This document shows positions 35,463 to 45,853 of a stretch of 64,000 bases of DNA, piece after piece. Every line of letters begins with the position of its first letter. The stretch's first letter is position 1. The position numbers and the translations under genes are program-made. The notes beneath the pieces were generated by a model that saw only the letters and a list, made by a program, of their open reading frames with translations, was not told the origin of the DNA and searched no databases. The stretch lies in NCBI RefSeq assembly GCF_027891095.1, contig NZ_JAQIIO010000001.1, positions 220,001-284,000 on the forward strand, read 5' to 3'. This DNA is from Aliiroseovarius salicola (GTDB taxonomy: Bacteria > Pseudomonadota > Alphaproteobacteria > Rhodobacterales > Rhodobacteraceae).

Positions 35463-36779
35463 TTAATTCGCGATGTCAGCATCCGATAGGCCATCCGGCT
35501 TGCCAATTACCATGAAAGTAAGTTCGTCCGGTTGGAAAATCCGTGCTGCCACGCGGTTCGCGTCATCAAGCGTAACCGCATTCACTTTGTCATTCCGCGT
35601 GGCGATATAGTCGATTGGCAATCCTTCCATCTGCATCCCCACCAGAATATTTGCGATATTGGAGTTGCCGTCGAACCGCAGGGGATACGATCCGGTCAGG
35701 TAGGTTTTCGCGGCGTTCAACTCTTCAGGTGTAATACCCTCTTCTGCCATACGAGCCCATTCCCTGCGCACCACATCAAGTGCTTCTGCCATATTGTCAT
35801 TCTGACTTGAGAACTGACCATAGAATCCTTCGGCGTAGTCGAGTTCAAACAGATAGGCGCCGATTCCATAAGTCAGCCCGCGCTTTTCACGCACTTCCTG
35901 CATCAGCCGCCCGTCAGAGCCGAGCCCCCCCATGACCTGACTGACCAGATAGGCTGGGAAAAAGTCCTGATCGTCCCGACGCAAGCCCCCATGCCCGAAA
36001 CGGGCGATCGATTGCGGCGTTTCAAAATGTATCAGGGTCTGGCCACCATCAAAATTCTGCTCTGCACGGTCGGGAAGAGAACCGCCTTTTTCGGGCAGAT
36101 CTGACAACAGATTGTCCAAAAGCACGGCGAGTTCATCCGCAGTGATGTCACCAACTGCCCCCACATACATCAAATCCAGCGCCATCGTGTCCTTGTAGGC
36201 AGTGATTAGATCGTCGCGTGTCAGGCTTTGCACACTGGCCTCGGTGCCACCATCATATGTGCCATAGGGGTGGTCGCCAAAAATCGCGCTGTCCCAGGCT
36301 TCCGACAGAATGTCGCCCGGATTGGTTTGGCGCGACCTCAGGCTGGACAAGAGTTGTCCGCGCACCCGCACTACTGCATCGTCATCAAATCGAGGGCTGG
36401 CAAGTGCCGAGCGCAATAGCGCAACAGATGCGTCGCGGTTCTCTGTCAGAAACTGAGCCGATATATTCAGACTATCGCGACTGGCCCGAAATCCGAAAGA
36501 GGTCGCCAAGGCTTCATTTGCTTCGGCGAAGCCACGTGCATCCAGTTCCCCTGCTCCTTCTTCGAGGAGCGAAACCATCAGCTCAACCGATCCCCGTTTT
36601 CCGGGTCGATCCAGCGAGGTCCCCCCACGAAAACTGATCTCCAGCGCAACAAAAGGCAAGGAATGCTCTTCAACAAGCCACGCCTTATGTCCACCCTTGG
36701 AAGTAACCGACTGGATCTCAACGTCCGCACGGGCGGGAAGTGCCAAGAGCGCAAGAGCAATAAGAATAAACCGCATCAT
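35463..36779 (-). CDS. M16-family peptidase-like protein, inactive type
   Basis: 438 residues. Signal peptide 1-18, then the two M16 half-domains. Where active members have HxxEH, this protein has LMVSLLEEGAGE, so the zinc ligands are missing; the Arg-Tyr pair typical of the second subunit is present near REKRGLTYGIGAYL. It should be the non-catalytic half of a heterodimer with the upstream M16 gene, like the alpha/beta pair of mitochondrial processing peptidase. The ATG at 36779 overlaps the partner's stop (TGATG); a GTG one codon earlier is possible. Periplasmic. Confidence 0.9.
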   Translation of the reverse strand: MMRFILIALALLALPARADVEIQSVTSKGGHKAWLVEEHSLPFVALEISFRGGTSLDRPGKRGSVELMVSLLEEGAGELDARGFAEANEALATSFGFRASRDSLNISAQFLTENRDASVALLRSALASPRFDDDAVVRVRGQLLSSLRSRQTNPGDILSEAWDSAIFGDHPYGTYDGGTEASVQSLTRDDLITAYKDTMALDLMYVGAVGDITADELAVLLDNLLSDLPEKGGSLPDRAEQNFDGGQTLIHFETPQSIARFGHGGLRRDDQDFFPAYLVSQVMGGLGSDGRLMQEVREKRGLTYGIGAYLFELDYAEGFYGQFSSQNDNMAEALDVVRREWARMAEEGITPEELNAAKTYLTGSYPLRFDGNSNIANILVGMQMEGLPIDYIATRNDKVNAVTLDDANRVAARIFQPDELTFMVIGKPDGLSDADIAN

Positions 36780-38119
36780 CACATTTCCTCTCCGCCTTCG
36801 GGCACCAGCCAGCCGGTCACGGACCTGCGTTTATCAAGCACCTTGCGAGCTACAGTCATGACAATATCAGGGGTAACAGACTGCAAGACTTCCGGCCACG
36901 CGGCGACATCGCCGAGTGCCAAGCCCGAACTCAGTGCGCGCCCATAGCGATCTGCGCGGGAATAGGTGTCGTCCTGCGCATAGATCTCGGATGCCCTGAT
37001 CTGGAATTTGATCCGCTCAAATTGCGCGGAATCAATACCGTTTTCAAGAAAGTCGGAGAGTGTCTTGTCCAGAAGCTCTTCGGCGTCCCTCAGAGTAGTG
37101 TCGGCATTGGGCACCACAACGAAGTTGAGACTGGTGTCGTCCAATGCCACCGATCCATAGCTGGCCCCCGCATAGACCGCGATTGGATTGTCAAACTGCA
37201 AGGCCCGGCCAAGAACCGAGGTTGCACCGGATCCGCCAAGAATTTCTGCCAAATAAACCAACGCCGCTGCCTCTTCCTGATGACCGGGATCCCGTTCCGG
37301 GGCCAGGTAACTGCGGCGCAGATAGGGTTGTGAAACACGCGGGTCAGACAGCCGCAGTCGACGTTCCGCGATTTGAGGCGGTTCGGCGACGCGATTGCGT
37401 TCTTCCAGATCCACAGTTGGTTCGAGCGGGCCATAATGCGTTTCGGCCAGTTTTCGAACCTGTTCCGGTTTAACATCTCCGGCAATCACCAATATGGCGT
37501 TGTTGGGCGCGTAGAAGCGACGATAATAGGCAAAGGCTGCGTCGCGCGACAGGTTTTCCATCTCGTGCCGCCAACCAATCACCGGAACGGCATAGGGGTG
37601 ATTAAGAAACATCGCAGCGCGGAACTGTTCGTAAAACAAGGCTCCGGGATCGCTATCCGTGCGTTGCGCGCGCTCTTCCAAGATCACCTCACGCTCGGTT
37701 TCGATGTCCTCTTCGGTCAGGCGCAAATTACGCATCCGGTCTGCTTCCATCCTCATCACGAGGTCAAGACGGTCCGCAGAAATTCGTTGATAATAGGCGG
37801 TGTAATCTTGTGCGGTGAACGCATTGTCGGAACCCCCATTTTCGGTGACCACGCGAGACAGCTCTCCCGCCTCCATCGTGTCAGTGGCCTTGAACAGGAG
37901 GTGTTCGAGAAAATGCGCCACACCCGATACACCGGGCTTCTCGTCGGCTGCGCCAGCACGATACCAAAGCATCTGAACCACCACGGGTGCGCGGTGGTCT
38001 TCGATCACCACGACCTGCAACCCATTATCGAGTTTGAACTCCGTCACCCCTTCAGACGTCGTCTCCGAGAATGCAGGGAAAGCAAAACACACCGCTAAGG
38101 CGGCCATCAATCGTCGCAT
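36779..38119 (-). CDS. M16-family zinc metallopeptidase, active type
   Basis: 446 residues. Signal peptide about 1-18, then the catalytic half with HFLEH (69-73) and the distal Glu in TEREVILEER, which complete the inverted zinc motif HxxEH...E. Acts in the periplasm on peptides or small proteins; the substrate is unknown. ATG at 38119 follows gaacgggag; a longer frame upstream has no start site. Coupled to the inactive partner downstream, and near lspA and a lipoprotein gene, which suggests an envelope-maintenance group. Confidence 0.93.
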   Translation of the reverse strand: MRRLMAALAVCFAFPAFSETTSEGVTEFKLDNGLQVVVIEDHRAPVVVQMLWYRAGAADEKPGVSGVAHFLEHLLFKATDTMEAGELSRVVTENGGSDNAFTAQDYTAYYQRISADRLDLVMRMEADRMRNLRLTEEDIETEREVILEERAQRTDSDPGALFYEQFRAAMFLNHPYAVPVIGWRHEMENLSRDAAFAYYRRFYAPNNAILVIAGDVKPEQVRKLAETHYGPLEPTVDLEERNRVAEPPQIAERRLRLSDPRVSQPYLRRSYLAPERDPGHQEEAAALVYLAEILGGSGATSVLGRALQFDNPIAVYAGASYGSVALDDTSLNFVVVPNADTTLRDAEELLDKTLSDFLENGIDSAQFERIKFQIRASEIYAQDDTYSRADRYGRALSSGLALGDVAAWPEVLQSVTPDIVMTVARKVLDKRRSVTGWLVPEGGEEM

Positions 38120-38264
38120 GGGATACTCCCGTTCTATTGCGACCAAGTTAGGCAAGCGGTCGCCCGCTGCAAGCCTGGGCCACGTAAAGTTGATCACAGG
38201 TTAACACCGCAGTCGCACCTGATCCGCCATGGATTGACACGGGGGCGACCATGGGCGGCCTGAA

Positions 38265-38795
38265 TCATTTGGTAATTTCGGGTGGGGCAGATGGGGTCCA
38301 GACCCCCAAGAGGCGCAGTCGTTCCAGCTCGCGATGCTGGTCCAGCTCTTGCAGCTCATAGGCGCTGAAATAGGTGTTCACGTTGAACAACCGCTCCAAC
38401 AGACGGCCGTTATTGTCGGTGCGGAATTGCAGGTCTTCGGCGGCCAGAACCTGACGAATGTTGCCGGAGACCCCCTTGCGTGTGGCATAGGACACAAGAC
38501 CGCTTTCACCGCGCCGAATACCCGTGTCGTCCAGAAGGCTGGGTTTGCCGCCCAACACGGCAACCGCGTCTTTCAGTGGGGTCGGGTCAGTGACGTTGCT
38601 TCCGCCCGGGGTTGGGGCCGGCAGTGCAGAGTAGCTCTCTGGCTCTTGCAACGGTTTGGTTGGCAGAATGGCAAACTCATCCGGCGTCGTTGTGGACGCC
38701 TTGAAATTCATCAGACGCGGCTCTCCCTCGCTACAGGCCGAAAGGCCCAACGCCGCAAAGCAGAGGATCAAAACGCTTTTCATGGTTTTACGCAT
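38265..38795 (-). CDS. DUF3035 lipoprotein
   Basis: 176 residues. Lipoprotein signal peptide with lipobox LSAC (Cys at about residue 21). The mature part has a Pro-rich segment, then EFAILPTKPLQEP, a signature of the DUF3035 family found in Rhodobacteraceae, and a Glu/Leu-rich C-terminal helix. Function unknown; probably attached to the outer membrane. Placed 49 bases after lspA, the enzyme that would remove its signal peptide. Confidence 0.88.
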   Translation of the reverse strand: MRKTMKSVLILCFAALGLSACSEGEPRLMNFKASTTTPDEFAILPTKPLQEPESYSALPAPTPGGSNVTDPTPLKDAVAVLGGKPSLLDDTGIRRGESGLVSYATRKGVSGNIRQVLAAEDLQFRTDNNGRLLERLFNVNTYFSAYELQELDQHRELERLRLLGVWTPSAPPEITK

Positions 38796-38844
38796 CAGAC
38801 AAACCTCAAATTTATTCTGTTCTTAGCCGATCTAAATGCGCGCG

Positions 38845-39315
38845 TCACGGGGTCTTATGACTGTCAGCAAAAAGCACCAATCCAATGGCTCCGGCAAAAA
38901 CAAAAACATCTGCAACGTTAAAGGAATACGGGTTCTGTATGCCACAGCAGGACATATTGAGGAAATCCACAACCGCCCCATGGATCACGCGATCCACCAC
39001 ATTGCCCAGCGCACCGCCCACCAGAAGCCCCGCGCCGATCATGGCAAGAGGCCCGCTTTGCGCCTTGCGCACCCAGATTACAACCCAGACTGAAATCACC
39101 ACTGCAAGAGCGATCAGGATCCAACGGGTCGCATTCCCGTCGCCGCCAAAGAGACCAAAATTGATCCCCCGGTTCCAGGCCATCTGGAAATTTAGATAAG
39201 GAGGAAAGACCTCGACCCAGCCACGAGTGGCCAGATCAAGCGCCTTTAAAACATAGAATTTGCTGCCCTGATCCAAGATCAGAGCGAGGGCAGCAAAGAG
39301 GGTCAACAGACGCAT
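38845..39315 (-). CDS. lspA: Lipoprotein signal peptidase (signal peptidase II)
   Basis: 156 residues, four transmembrane helices. The catalytic aspartates are in [18 protein letters not shown] and FNVADVFVF. Cleaves signal peptides of lipoproteins after diacylglyceryl transfer, in the inner membrane. Begins 6 bases after purH and is followed by a lipoprotein gene. Confidence 0.96.
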   Translation of the reverse strand: MRLLTLFAALALILDQGSKFYVLKALDLATRGWVEVFPPYLNFQMAWNRGINFGLFGGDGNATRWILIALAVVISVWVVIWVRKAQSGPLAMIGAGLLVGGALGNVVDRVIHGAVVDFLNMSCCGIQNPYSFNVADVFVFAGAIGLVLFADSHKTP

Positions 39316-39321
39316 GGGCGA

Positions 39322-40911
39322 TCAGTGCCGGAAGTGGCGCATGCCAGTGAAGACCATGGCAAGGCCTGCCTCATTGGCCGCCTTGATCACCTCTTCGTCA
39401 CGCATCGAGCCACCGGGCTGGATCACGCAGGTGCCACCAGCGGCGGCTGCTTCGAGCAACCCATCGGGGAAGGGGAAAAACGCGTCTGAGGCCACGGCGC
39501 TGCCTTTGGCGAGGCTTTCGTCCAGACCCAGCTCTGTCGCCATGCGACCCGCTTTCGACGCCGCGACATTGGCGCTGTCCAAACGTGACATCTGACCAGC
39601 ACCCACACCCACGGTGGCGCTGTCTTTGACATAGACAATCGCGTTGGATTTCACGTGTTTCGCGACTTTCCACGCAAAGAGAAGGTCTTGCATCTGCTCT
39701 TCAGTCGGGGCTTTTTCGGTGACAACCTTCAGGTCGTCCATGCCGACATAACCTACATCCTTGTCCTGAACGAGCATCCCACCAGCAACCTGTTTGTAAG
39801 CCACAATCGACTCGCGAGTGTTAGGCAGACCATCGGTCAACAGCAAACGCAGGTTTTTCTTCGCCGCAAAAATTTCTTTCGCTTCGTCAGACGCACCCGG
39901 AGCAATCACAACCTCGGTGAAGATCTCAACGATCTTGCTGGCGGTTTCGGCGTCCAGTGATTTGTTCAGTGCGACGATGCCACCAAAAGCCGAGGTACGG
40001 TCGCAGTCAAATGCCTTTTGGTAGGCTTCAACCAAGGTTGCACCCTTCGCCACGCCACAGGGGTTGGCGTGTTTGATGATGGCAACGGCAGCGCTTTCTG
40101 CCGGGTCAAACTCGGCGACCAGCTCATAGGCGGCATCGGTATCGTTGATGTTGTTATAGCTCAGTTCCTTGCCCTGAAGCTGAACAGCGGTCGCCACGCC
40201 GGGACGGTTCGAGCCATCGGTATAGAAGGCCGCTTTCTGGTGGCTATTTTCGCCGTAACGCAGGGTCTGTTTCAGCTCACCTGCAAAGGCACGACGCTTG
40301 GGCGCGTCGAGCTCCAGCGCCTTGGCCATCCAGTTCGACACAGCCGAATCGTAAGCCGCGGTGCGGGCATAGGCCTTCTGCGCCAGTTTCTTGCGGAACT
40401 TGGGGCAGGTCTTGCCGCCGTGCTGGTCCATGTCTCCCAGCAGTTTTTCGTAATCTTCCACATCCACAACCACGTTCACAAAGGCGTGGTTCTTGGCCGC
40501 GGCGCGGATCATGGCAGGGCCACCAATGTCGATGTTTTCGATGCACGTGTCATAATCGGCACCCTTCGCAACGGTGGCCTCAAACGGGTAGAGGTTCACG
40601 ACTAGAAGGTCGATGGCACCAATGCCATGCTCGGTCATGGCGGCAACATGTTCGTCATTGTCACGCAGGGCCAGAAGCCCCCCATGCACACGCGGATGCA
40701 GGGTTTTCACCCGGCCGTCCATCATCTCGGGGAACTCTGTCACCTCAGAGACGTCCTTTACCGCCACCCCAGCATCGCGCAATGCCTTGGCTGAACCACC
40801 AGTCGACAGGATCTCGACCCCGCGGGCCTCCAACGCTTGGCCCAGCTCAATGAGCCCAGTCTTGTCGGATACGGAAATAAGCGCGCGTTGCACGGGATGA
40901 AGGTCGGTCAT
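39322..40911 (-). CDS. purH: Bifunctional AICAR formyltransferase / IMP cyclohydrolase
   Basis: 529 residues, the usual length. N-terminal MGS-like cyclohydrolase domain (1-145: [41 protein letters not shown]), then the AICARFT domain with HANPCGVA and [10 protein letters not shown]. Catalyses the last two steps of IMP synthesis. Middle of a long minus-strand run; begins 27 bases after the heparinase-like gene. Confidence 0.97.
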   Translation of the reverse strand: MTDLHPVQRALISVSDKTGLIELGQALEARGVEILSTGGSAKALRDAGVAVKDVSEVTEFPEMMDGRVKTLHPRVHGGLLALRDNDEHVAAMTEHGIGAIDLLVVNLYPFEATVAKGADYDTCIENIDIGGPAMIRAAAKNHAFVNVVVDVEDYEKLLGDMDQHGGKTCPKFRKKLAQKAYARTAAYDSAVSNWMAKALELDAPKRRAFAGELKQTLRYGENSHQKAAFYTDGSNRPGVATAVQLQGKELSYNNINDTDAAYELVAEFDPAESAAVAIIKHANPCGVAKGATLVEAYQKAFDCDRTSAFGGIVALNKSLDAETASKIVEIFTEVVIAPGASDEAKEIFAAKKNLRLLLTDGLPNTRESIVAYKQVAGGMLVQDKDVGYVGMDDLKVVTEKAPTEEQMQDLLFAWKVAKHVKSNAIVYVKDSATVGVGAGQMSRLDSANVAASKAGRMATELGLDESLAKGSAVASDAFFPFPDGLLEAAAAGGTCVIQPGGSMRDEEVIKAANEAGLAMVFTGMRHFRH

Positions 40912-40938
40912 ATCGGTCTGGCCCCTTAGGCAGCGAAG

Positions 40939-42687
40939 TTACATAGGCAGCTCGCGGTCGCTGACTTCAAGGTCGCGGATGACCGAAGGGGTCTCGTGCG
41001 CTTTTGCCAATGACCAACGAATGCGTGTCGCATAATCCATTGCGACCGTCCTGAGAACCACCTGTTTCGTCGCACGGGGCTTTAATCGCGTTTTTTCCAT
41101 ATAAACGCTGCTTTCGAGCTTCAAATCCACCTGTCCTTGATGCCGGAAAATCCAGATTTCCCCGGATTTCAGCGCCATCGACACGGCTGTGCCCCCAAGA
41201 TCAAGCTGCGCGTCTACATCTGGGTGCAGATGGAAGCGGATTGAAAATGGAATGCCTTGCAAGGTTCGGGCATCCATCACCGCATCGAATCTTCTCTGAT
41301 TGTCCGCTCCAAGTGCTGCCAGCGTTTCTTCACCCTGGACCTCACGCCCATCCATGCTCAGTTCCAGTTTGCGCATATGCAATAGCCCATGGCTGGGCAT
41401 ATACCCATCATGATCTGCAAATATCCCAGTGCTGCCATTCTCGAACATTGGCTGGACCTGAACTGAATTCGGGATCTGTTTCAGGTAAGCAAGTTGCCCC
41501 CTGCGCGCCCGCCCCAGTCGTGAGGAAGAGACACCTTTCAGGCTCAACGTGGAGTGAGATGGTGTTGCTCGCCCGGCCTTGCGCCATTCCTCACCGAACT
41601 GTGCCCCGGACCCGCAGCTTACAATCAACGGGCGGCGCCCTGAGGTCAGCTCAAACGCCAGCGTCGAAGCATGCGCATTGGCCGAGGCCCAGCCCTGTGG
41701 AGGTCGCGCAGCATCCATCACAATTGATGTGCGCCCCCCGGTGAGACGCGCAAATCCCATTGATAGCCCGGCATGTGCTGGACCACGTATACCCGAGCTT
41801 GCAAGAGCATGATCCAATCGCCCCTCAATGCCGCGCCCCCCGCCATGAAACCGCGCCAATGCTCCATCTGCATGGCGCAAGGCGCGCAACGTGGGTGCAA
41901 TACGTTCGATCGCAGCAAGATGTTCATGCGCCGCCATATTGCCGCTTTCCGAAAGTGCCGATGCCGCCCAGTTCAAAAGAGTGAAGACCTCCAAAAGCTC
42001 TTCAGGGTTTCGCGTCGGTATCCCCCCTTCTGCATCAACCTGTTCGCGGCATTCCCGTGCCAGCGCCCTCACAGCAGGTGCAACATGACTTTCCATGCCG
42101 GTCAGGCTGAGACCGGCATAAATCAGGCCAGTCAAAGCCTCGAACCGAGGCAACCCCGGGCTGGCCCCTTGCCAGCGGCGCGACAGAAAAATGGTTTGCT
42201 GTCCCAGTGACGAAAAGAATTTCCGCGTATCATCCGATGGCATACCCGCCAAAAGAAACAGCGCGTGGTTGATCCAGCGGATCAACCTGCGCCCGGTCAG
42301 ATCCGGACTCCACCCCGGCCCCTTTCCAGGGCCAAACTGGTCAATCCAGCCCAAAATCCATTCCTGCGCGAGTTGCCTTGCTTCGAAATCTCCAAAAGAC
42401 GCGAGATCGTCAAGCCATACAAACCCTTGCAATTCCTTTGAGAACTCGATGCTTGGCGGCGGCACATCCCAAAGCGATACTCCCGGTGCATTCACAAGAT
42501 GACCGGCAAACAGACAATTCCCGGCCACAAGCTGCTTGCCCCGCGCGAAAGACCCAATCGTCCGCGGTTCCGGTTGTGAAACAAAACCTGTGGCCGCAGC
42601 CGCACGCGTCGCCCGCCAGGCGTGCCAACGGTTTGCGATGTTGGTTCGAAAATCGGAAGGGTGCTTCTTTTGCGCCACCTGGATCAC
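40939..42687 (-). CDS. Heparinase II/III-like protein
   Basis: 582 residues. Helical N-terminal toroid (about 40-300) and a beta-sandwich C-terminal domain (about 310-560), the build of heparinase II/III lyases. Conserved pieces: GPGWSPDLTGRRLIRWINHALFL, then GGIPTRNPEELLEVF and SHSTLSLKGVSSSRL. No signal peptide, so cytosolic location is likely, unlike secreted polysaccharide lyases. Start is a GTG at 42687 with gaggctcag upstream. Its constant place beside purH and rsmB in this family of bacteria suggests a housekeeping envelope or exopolysaccharide role; that is inference. Confidence 0.85.
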   Translation of the reverse strand: MIQVAQKKHPSDFRTNIANRWHAWRATRAAAATGFVSQPEPRTIGSFARGKQLVAGNCLFAGHLVNAPGVSLWDVPPPSIEFSKELQGFVWLDDLASFGDFEARQLAQEWILGWIDQFGPGKGPGWSPDLTGRRLIRWINHALFLLAGMPSDDTRKFFSSLGQQTIFLSRRWQGASPGLPRFEALTGLIYAGLSLTGMESHVAPAVRALARECREQVDAEGGIPTRNPEELLEVFTLLNWAASALSESGNMAAHEHLAAIERIAPTLRALRHADGALARFHGGGRGIEGRLDHALASSGIRGPAHAGLSMGFARLTGGRTSIVMDAARPPQGWASANAHASTLAFELTSGRRPLIVSCGSGAQFGEEWRKAGRATPSHSTLSLKGVSSSRLGRARRGQLAYLKQIPNSVQVQPMFENGSTGIFADHDGYMPSHGLLHMRKLELSMDGREVQGEETLAALGADNQRRFDAVMDARTLQGIPFSIRFHLHPDVDAQLDLGGTAVSMALKSGEIWIFRHQGQVDLKLESSVYMEKTRLKPRATKQVVLRTVAMDYATRIRWSLAKAHETPSVIRDLEVSDRELPM

Positions 42688-42780
42688 CTGAGCCTCGCCT
42701 CAATCTGCTGTTATAGCCCCTCTTTTCGGAGGCGTTGAGGCGAGCTTACTCTTCGACAGGCACCCTGTCATCCGGCGATT

Positions 42781-44088
42781 TCAACCCTTGCGAAAAGCCG
42801 TGATGAAAAAGCCATCCATCCCGCCCAGATCCGCCAGATAGTGCGGAAACAGGCGCAGCCCTTCAGGACCGATCCACGCTGGATCGACCCCGGGCAGGCG
42901 CAAAGCGTCCAGGTCCAGCTTCAGATCCGGGTGACGCGCCAGCGCATCGCGCACCTGCTCTTCGCCTTCGTCAATCAACAGAGAACAGGTACAGAAGACC
43001 AACCGCCCTCCGGGTTTCAACAGACCCAGCGCCCGGTCGATCATATATTCCTGCAACTCAAACAGAGACGGAAAGTCGCTGCCATCCTTTGCATAGGGCA
43101 AGTCGGGGTGACGACGGATGGTGCCTGTGGCGGTACAAGGTGCGTCGAGCAAGATGGCATCAAACGGTCCGCCTTCAAACTCCAGCGCATCTCCGACAAC
43201 ACAATCTGCAGACAGACCGGTCCGGGCGAGGTTTTCTTTGACCCGCTTCATCCGCCCTTCGGACACGTCCAAAGACGTGACATTCGCCCCGGCGGCCGCC
43301 AGTTGCATCGTCTTCCCACCGGGAGCGGCACACATGTCCAGAACCGTCTCGCTCGGCTGGGCGGCCAGAACCTTGGCAGGAAGCGCTGCAGACACGTCCT
43401 GCACCCACCAATCACCTGCCTCATACCCCGCTAGCGCCGTGACTTGTCCGGCGTCCTTGAGGCGCACGGACCCACTGGCCAGCAGCACGCCACCAACCGC
43501 CTCAGAGATTGCTGCGGCATCGGTCTTGGCTGTCAAATCCAGTGGAGGCGCGGCAAATTGCGCCAGTTCCATCGCCTCGACAGCGCCTTTTCCATAGTCA
43601 CTGAGCAAGGGTTTGCGCAGCCATTTTGGCAAGCGCGGCACCGGCAGTTTGTCCCATTTCTCAGTCTCATCTGCGATCTTGCGCAAAATCGCGTTCACCA
43701 GCCCTGACATCTTTTCGGTGGTGCGATCTGCGCGCGCGGCGGAGACGCAGGAATTCACCACCCCGTGCGCAGCCCCACCAGAACAGATCTCGACCACACC
43801 CAGCCGCAAGATATTCAGAACACGCAGCGGCGGGCGCTTTTTCAAATGCGGCCCGAGCATCCGGTCGGCCCGATCCATACCGCGTAGCGTTTCCAGCACC
43901 AGGCGTTGAACCCGGGCACGGTCTTCGACGGGCAAGGATTTCAACCGCTTGGGCAAGACTTCCGACAGAAGATGTTTGTCTTCCAGCACATCCCCAAGAA
44001 GCGTCACAACCACATGGCGCGGATCCCTAGGGCGATCCTCACGCCGCTGCCCCTGCGCATTCGCCTTGCGCGATTTGTGACCCGCCAT
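42781..44088 (-). CDS. rsmB: 16S rRNA m5C967 methyltransferase RsmB-type
   Basis: 435 residues. N-terminal NusB-like RNA-binding domain (about 20-140), then the SAM-dependent fold with DMCAAPGGKTMQL (SAM loop), DAPCTATGTIRRHPD and FCTCSL, whose Cys residues are the two catalytic ones. Methylates a cytosine of 16S rRNA. The ATG at 44088 follows aaaggaacggat; an ATG nine codons earlier has a poorer site. First gene of the rsmB-heparinase-purH-lspA series. Confidence 0.95.
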   Translation of the reverse strand: MAGHKSRKANAQGQRREDRPRDPRHVVVTLLGDVLEDKHLLSEVLPKRLKSLPVEDRARVQRLVLETLRGMDRADRMLGPHLKKRPPLRVLNILRLGVVEICSGGAAHGVVNSCVSAARADRTTEKMSGLVNAILRKIADETEKWDKLPVPRLPKWLRKPLLSDYGKGAVEAMELAQFAAPPLDLTAKTDAAAISEAVGGVLLASGSVRLKDAGQVTALAGYEAGDWWVQDVSAALPAKVLAAQPSETVLDMCAAPGGKTMQLAAAGANVTSLDVSEGRMKRVKENLARTGLSADCVVGDALEFEGGPFDAILLDAPCTATGTIRRHPDLPYAKDGSDFPSLFELQEYMIDRALGLLKPGGRLVFCTCSLLIDEGEEQVRDALARHPDLKLDLDALRLPGVDPAWIGPEGLRLFPHYLADLGGMDGFFITAFRKG

Positions 44089-44156
44089 ATCCGTTCCTTT
44101 GCCTTTTGCTGCCATGCGCCCTATATCATCCCGAGGATAGCGACAAGGATATCGAT

Positions 44157-44339
44157 ATGTCCGACGAAAAACGAGAGCTCACCCCGGCGGCGCAACGCGC
44201 ATTGGCCGAGGCAGAGGAACGCCGCAAAAAAGCGGAGGCCGAAGAGAAGGCACGCCCGAAAGAATATGGCGGGCGCGACGGACCGGAGCCAGTGCGTTAC
44301 GGCGACTGGGAGAAAAAAGGCATCGCCATCGATTTCTGA
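44157..44339 (+). CDS. DUF1674 / SDHAF4-like protein
   Basis: 60 residues. After a charged, Ala/Glu/Lys-rich helix comes the family signature EYGGRDGPEPVRYGDWEKKGIAIDF, which is the conserved end of succinate dehydrogenase assembly factor 4. In eukaryotes this factor binds the flavinylated SdhA; the bacterial homologue is assumed to do the same. The ATG at 44157 follows acaaggatatcg. Divergent from rsmB and followed by an intergenic repeat. Confidence 0.92.
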   Translation: MSDEKRELTPAAQRALAEAEERRKKAEAEEKARPKEYGGRDGPEPVRYGDWEKKGIAIDF

Positions 44340-44350
44340 TTGCTTGGATT

Positions 44351-44408
44351 AAGGGGCGCTGCCCCTCGCCTCTTCAAGGCTCACCCCGAGGTATTTGAAG
44401 CAAGAAAA
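44351..44408 (+). repeat. Dispersed intergenic repeat, copy C
   Basis: GGGGCGCTGCCCC hairpin, middle hairpin around gcctcttcaaggc, CACCCCGAGGTATTT and tail GAAGCAAGAAAA. It lies between the converging SDHAF4-like gene and dapB. Confidence 0.75.
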
Positions 44409-44436
44409 AAGGACGCGCGCGGTGATGCGAGCGTCC
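44405..44436 (-). terminator. Rho-independent terminator of dapB
   Basis: GGACGC (44411-44416) pairs with GCGTCC (44431-44436) with further inner pairs; on the minus strand it is followed by six T. Lies 28 bases past the dapB stop. Confidence 0.7.
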
Positions 44437-44464
44437 AAATTTAGTTGATCAGCAAGCACTCTGA

Positions 44465-45274
44465 TCAGAGGCCCAGTACATCCAGCATCGTGTACTCTCC
44501 GGGCTTTTTGCCCTGTCCCCACAGCGCCGCTTTCAGGGCGCCGCGGGCAAACACCGTGCGGTCGCTGGCAACGTGGCGCAGGGTGATCCGTTCACCATTG
44601 GCCGCAAACAGCACATCATGTTCACCGACGATGTCACCGCCTCGGATTGCATGGAATCCAATGTCACCCCGTTTGCGCGCACCGGTAATGCCATCCCGTC
44701 CACGGTCGGACACTTCGGTCAGATCCACGCCTCGCCCCTCGGCGGCGGCCTCGCCCAGCATCAATGCTGTGCCCGAAGGGGCATCCACCTTGTGGTGGTG
44801 GTGGCTTTCGATGATCTCGATATCATAGTCTTCGTCCAACGCTGCCGCGACTTTCTTGGTCAGCTGGGTCAGCAGGTTGACCCCGAGGCTCATGTTTCCC
44901 GCTCGGATGATGGTTGCATGGCGTCCAGCCAGAGAAAGCTTTTCGATGTCTTCTTCGGTCAACCCTGTCGTACCAATGACATGAACCGCGCGGGCCTGCG
45001 CCGCAATCTCGGCCATATCCACGGTTGCGGCAGGAGCCGTAAAATCTATAACGGCCTGAGCTTTGGCCATGGTCTCAAGCGCATCATCACTGACCATCAC
45101 ACCAACGGGTTGACCACCCATGCATTCACCTACGTCACGACCAACCCAGTCATGACCCGGACGATCCAAAACGCCCACAAGCCGCGCTTTATCTGAGGCC
45201 AGAACCTCTTTGATCAGCATTTGACCCATGCGGCCCGATGCGCCCATCACCACGATGCCCGGCAATTCGCTCAT
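44465..45274 (-). CDS. dapB: 4-hydroxy-tetrahydrodipicolinate reductase
   Basis: 269 residues. NAD(P)H loop GASGRMGQM (10-18), catalytic [15 protein letters not shown] with the His pair and Lys, and the C-terminal tetramerisation part. Second committed step of lysine and diaminopimelate synthesis, thus needed for peptidoglycan. ATG at 45274 follows gaggagacagaac. Divergent from rbfA (96 bases between). Confidence 0.97.
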   Translation of the reverse strand: MSELPGIVVMGASGRMGQMLIKEVLASDKARLVGVLDRPGHDWVGRDVGECMGGQPVGVMVSDDALETMAKAQAVIDFTAPAATVDMAEIAAQARAVHVIGTTGLTEEDIEKLSLAGRHATIIRAGNMSLGVNLLTQLTKKVAAALDEDYDIEIIESHHHHKVDAPSGTALMLGEAAAEGRGVDLTEVSDRGRDGITGARKRGDIGFHAIRGGDIVGEHDVLFAANGERITLRHVASDRTVFARGALKAALWGQGKKPGEYTMLDVLGL

Positions 45275-45370
45275 GTTCTGTCTCCTCTACTTGTCGACTT
45301 CCTAACCTGCATTCTGCCGCTTGGCAAAGCCCTGCTTGCATATACGCGCATTCCGCCCTATGTGGTCGCC

Positions 45371-45787
45371 ATGGCAAAGAACCGATTTCACGACCATGAT
45401 GGCCCCTCGCAGCGACAGCTCCGTGTGGCTGAACTTATCCGCCGCACATTGTCTGATGTGCTGGCGCGCGGCGACGTGCATGATCCGGAACTGAACCGGA
45501 TGTCGATCACGGTGGGCGAAGTTCGCACTTCTCCTGACCTGAAAATCGCCACGGCTTATGTGCTGCCACTTGGTGGGCAGGGCAAAGATGAGGCGATCCA
45601 GGCGCTGGCCCGCAATAAGGGCGAGTTGCGCCGGGCATTGGGCAAAACGACCAACCTGAAGTTCACCCCTGATCTGAGATTCCAGATCGACGAAACCTTC
45701 GACCAGATGGACGAGACCCGTCGTCTGTTTGCACAAGAGCAGGTGCAAAGAGATCTGGACGAAGACGAATTGGGCGACGAAGAATAG
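45371..45787 (+). CDS. rbfA: Ribosome-binding factor A
   Basis: 138 residues. KH-like fold with [17 protein letters not shown] at the start and [17 protein letters not shown] and [25 protein letters not shown] later, followed by an acidic C-terminal tail ([11 protein letters not shown]). Matures the 30S subunit by acting on the 16S 5' end. The ATG at 45371 fits the family start; no strong ribosome site. Followed by truB after 66 bases. Confidence 0.95.
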   Translation: MAKNRFHDHDGPSQRQLRVAELIRRTLSDVLARGDVHDPELNRMSITVGEVRTSPDLKIATAYVLPLGGQGKDEAIQALARNKGELRRALGKTTNLKFTPDLRFQIDETFDQMDETRRLFAQEQVQRDLDEDELGDEE

Positions 45788-45853
45788 CTCATCCCTTTCA
45801 GGGTAGATGAAACCGCCGGCACCACCCGGCCTTCGAACTATTGGACACAAGAC

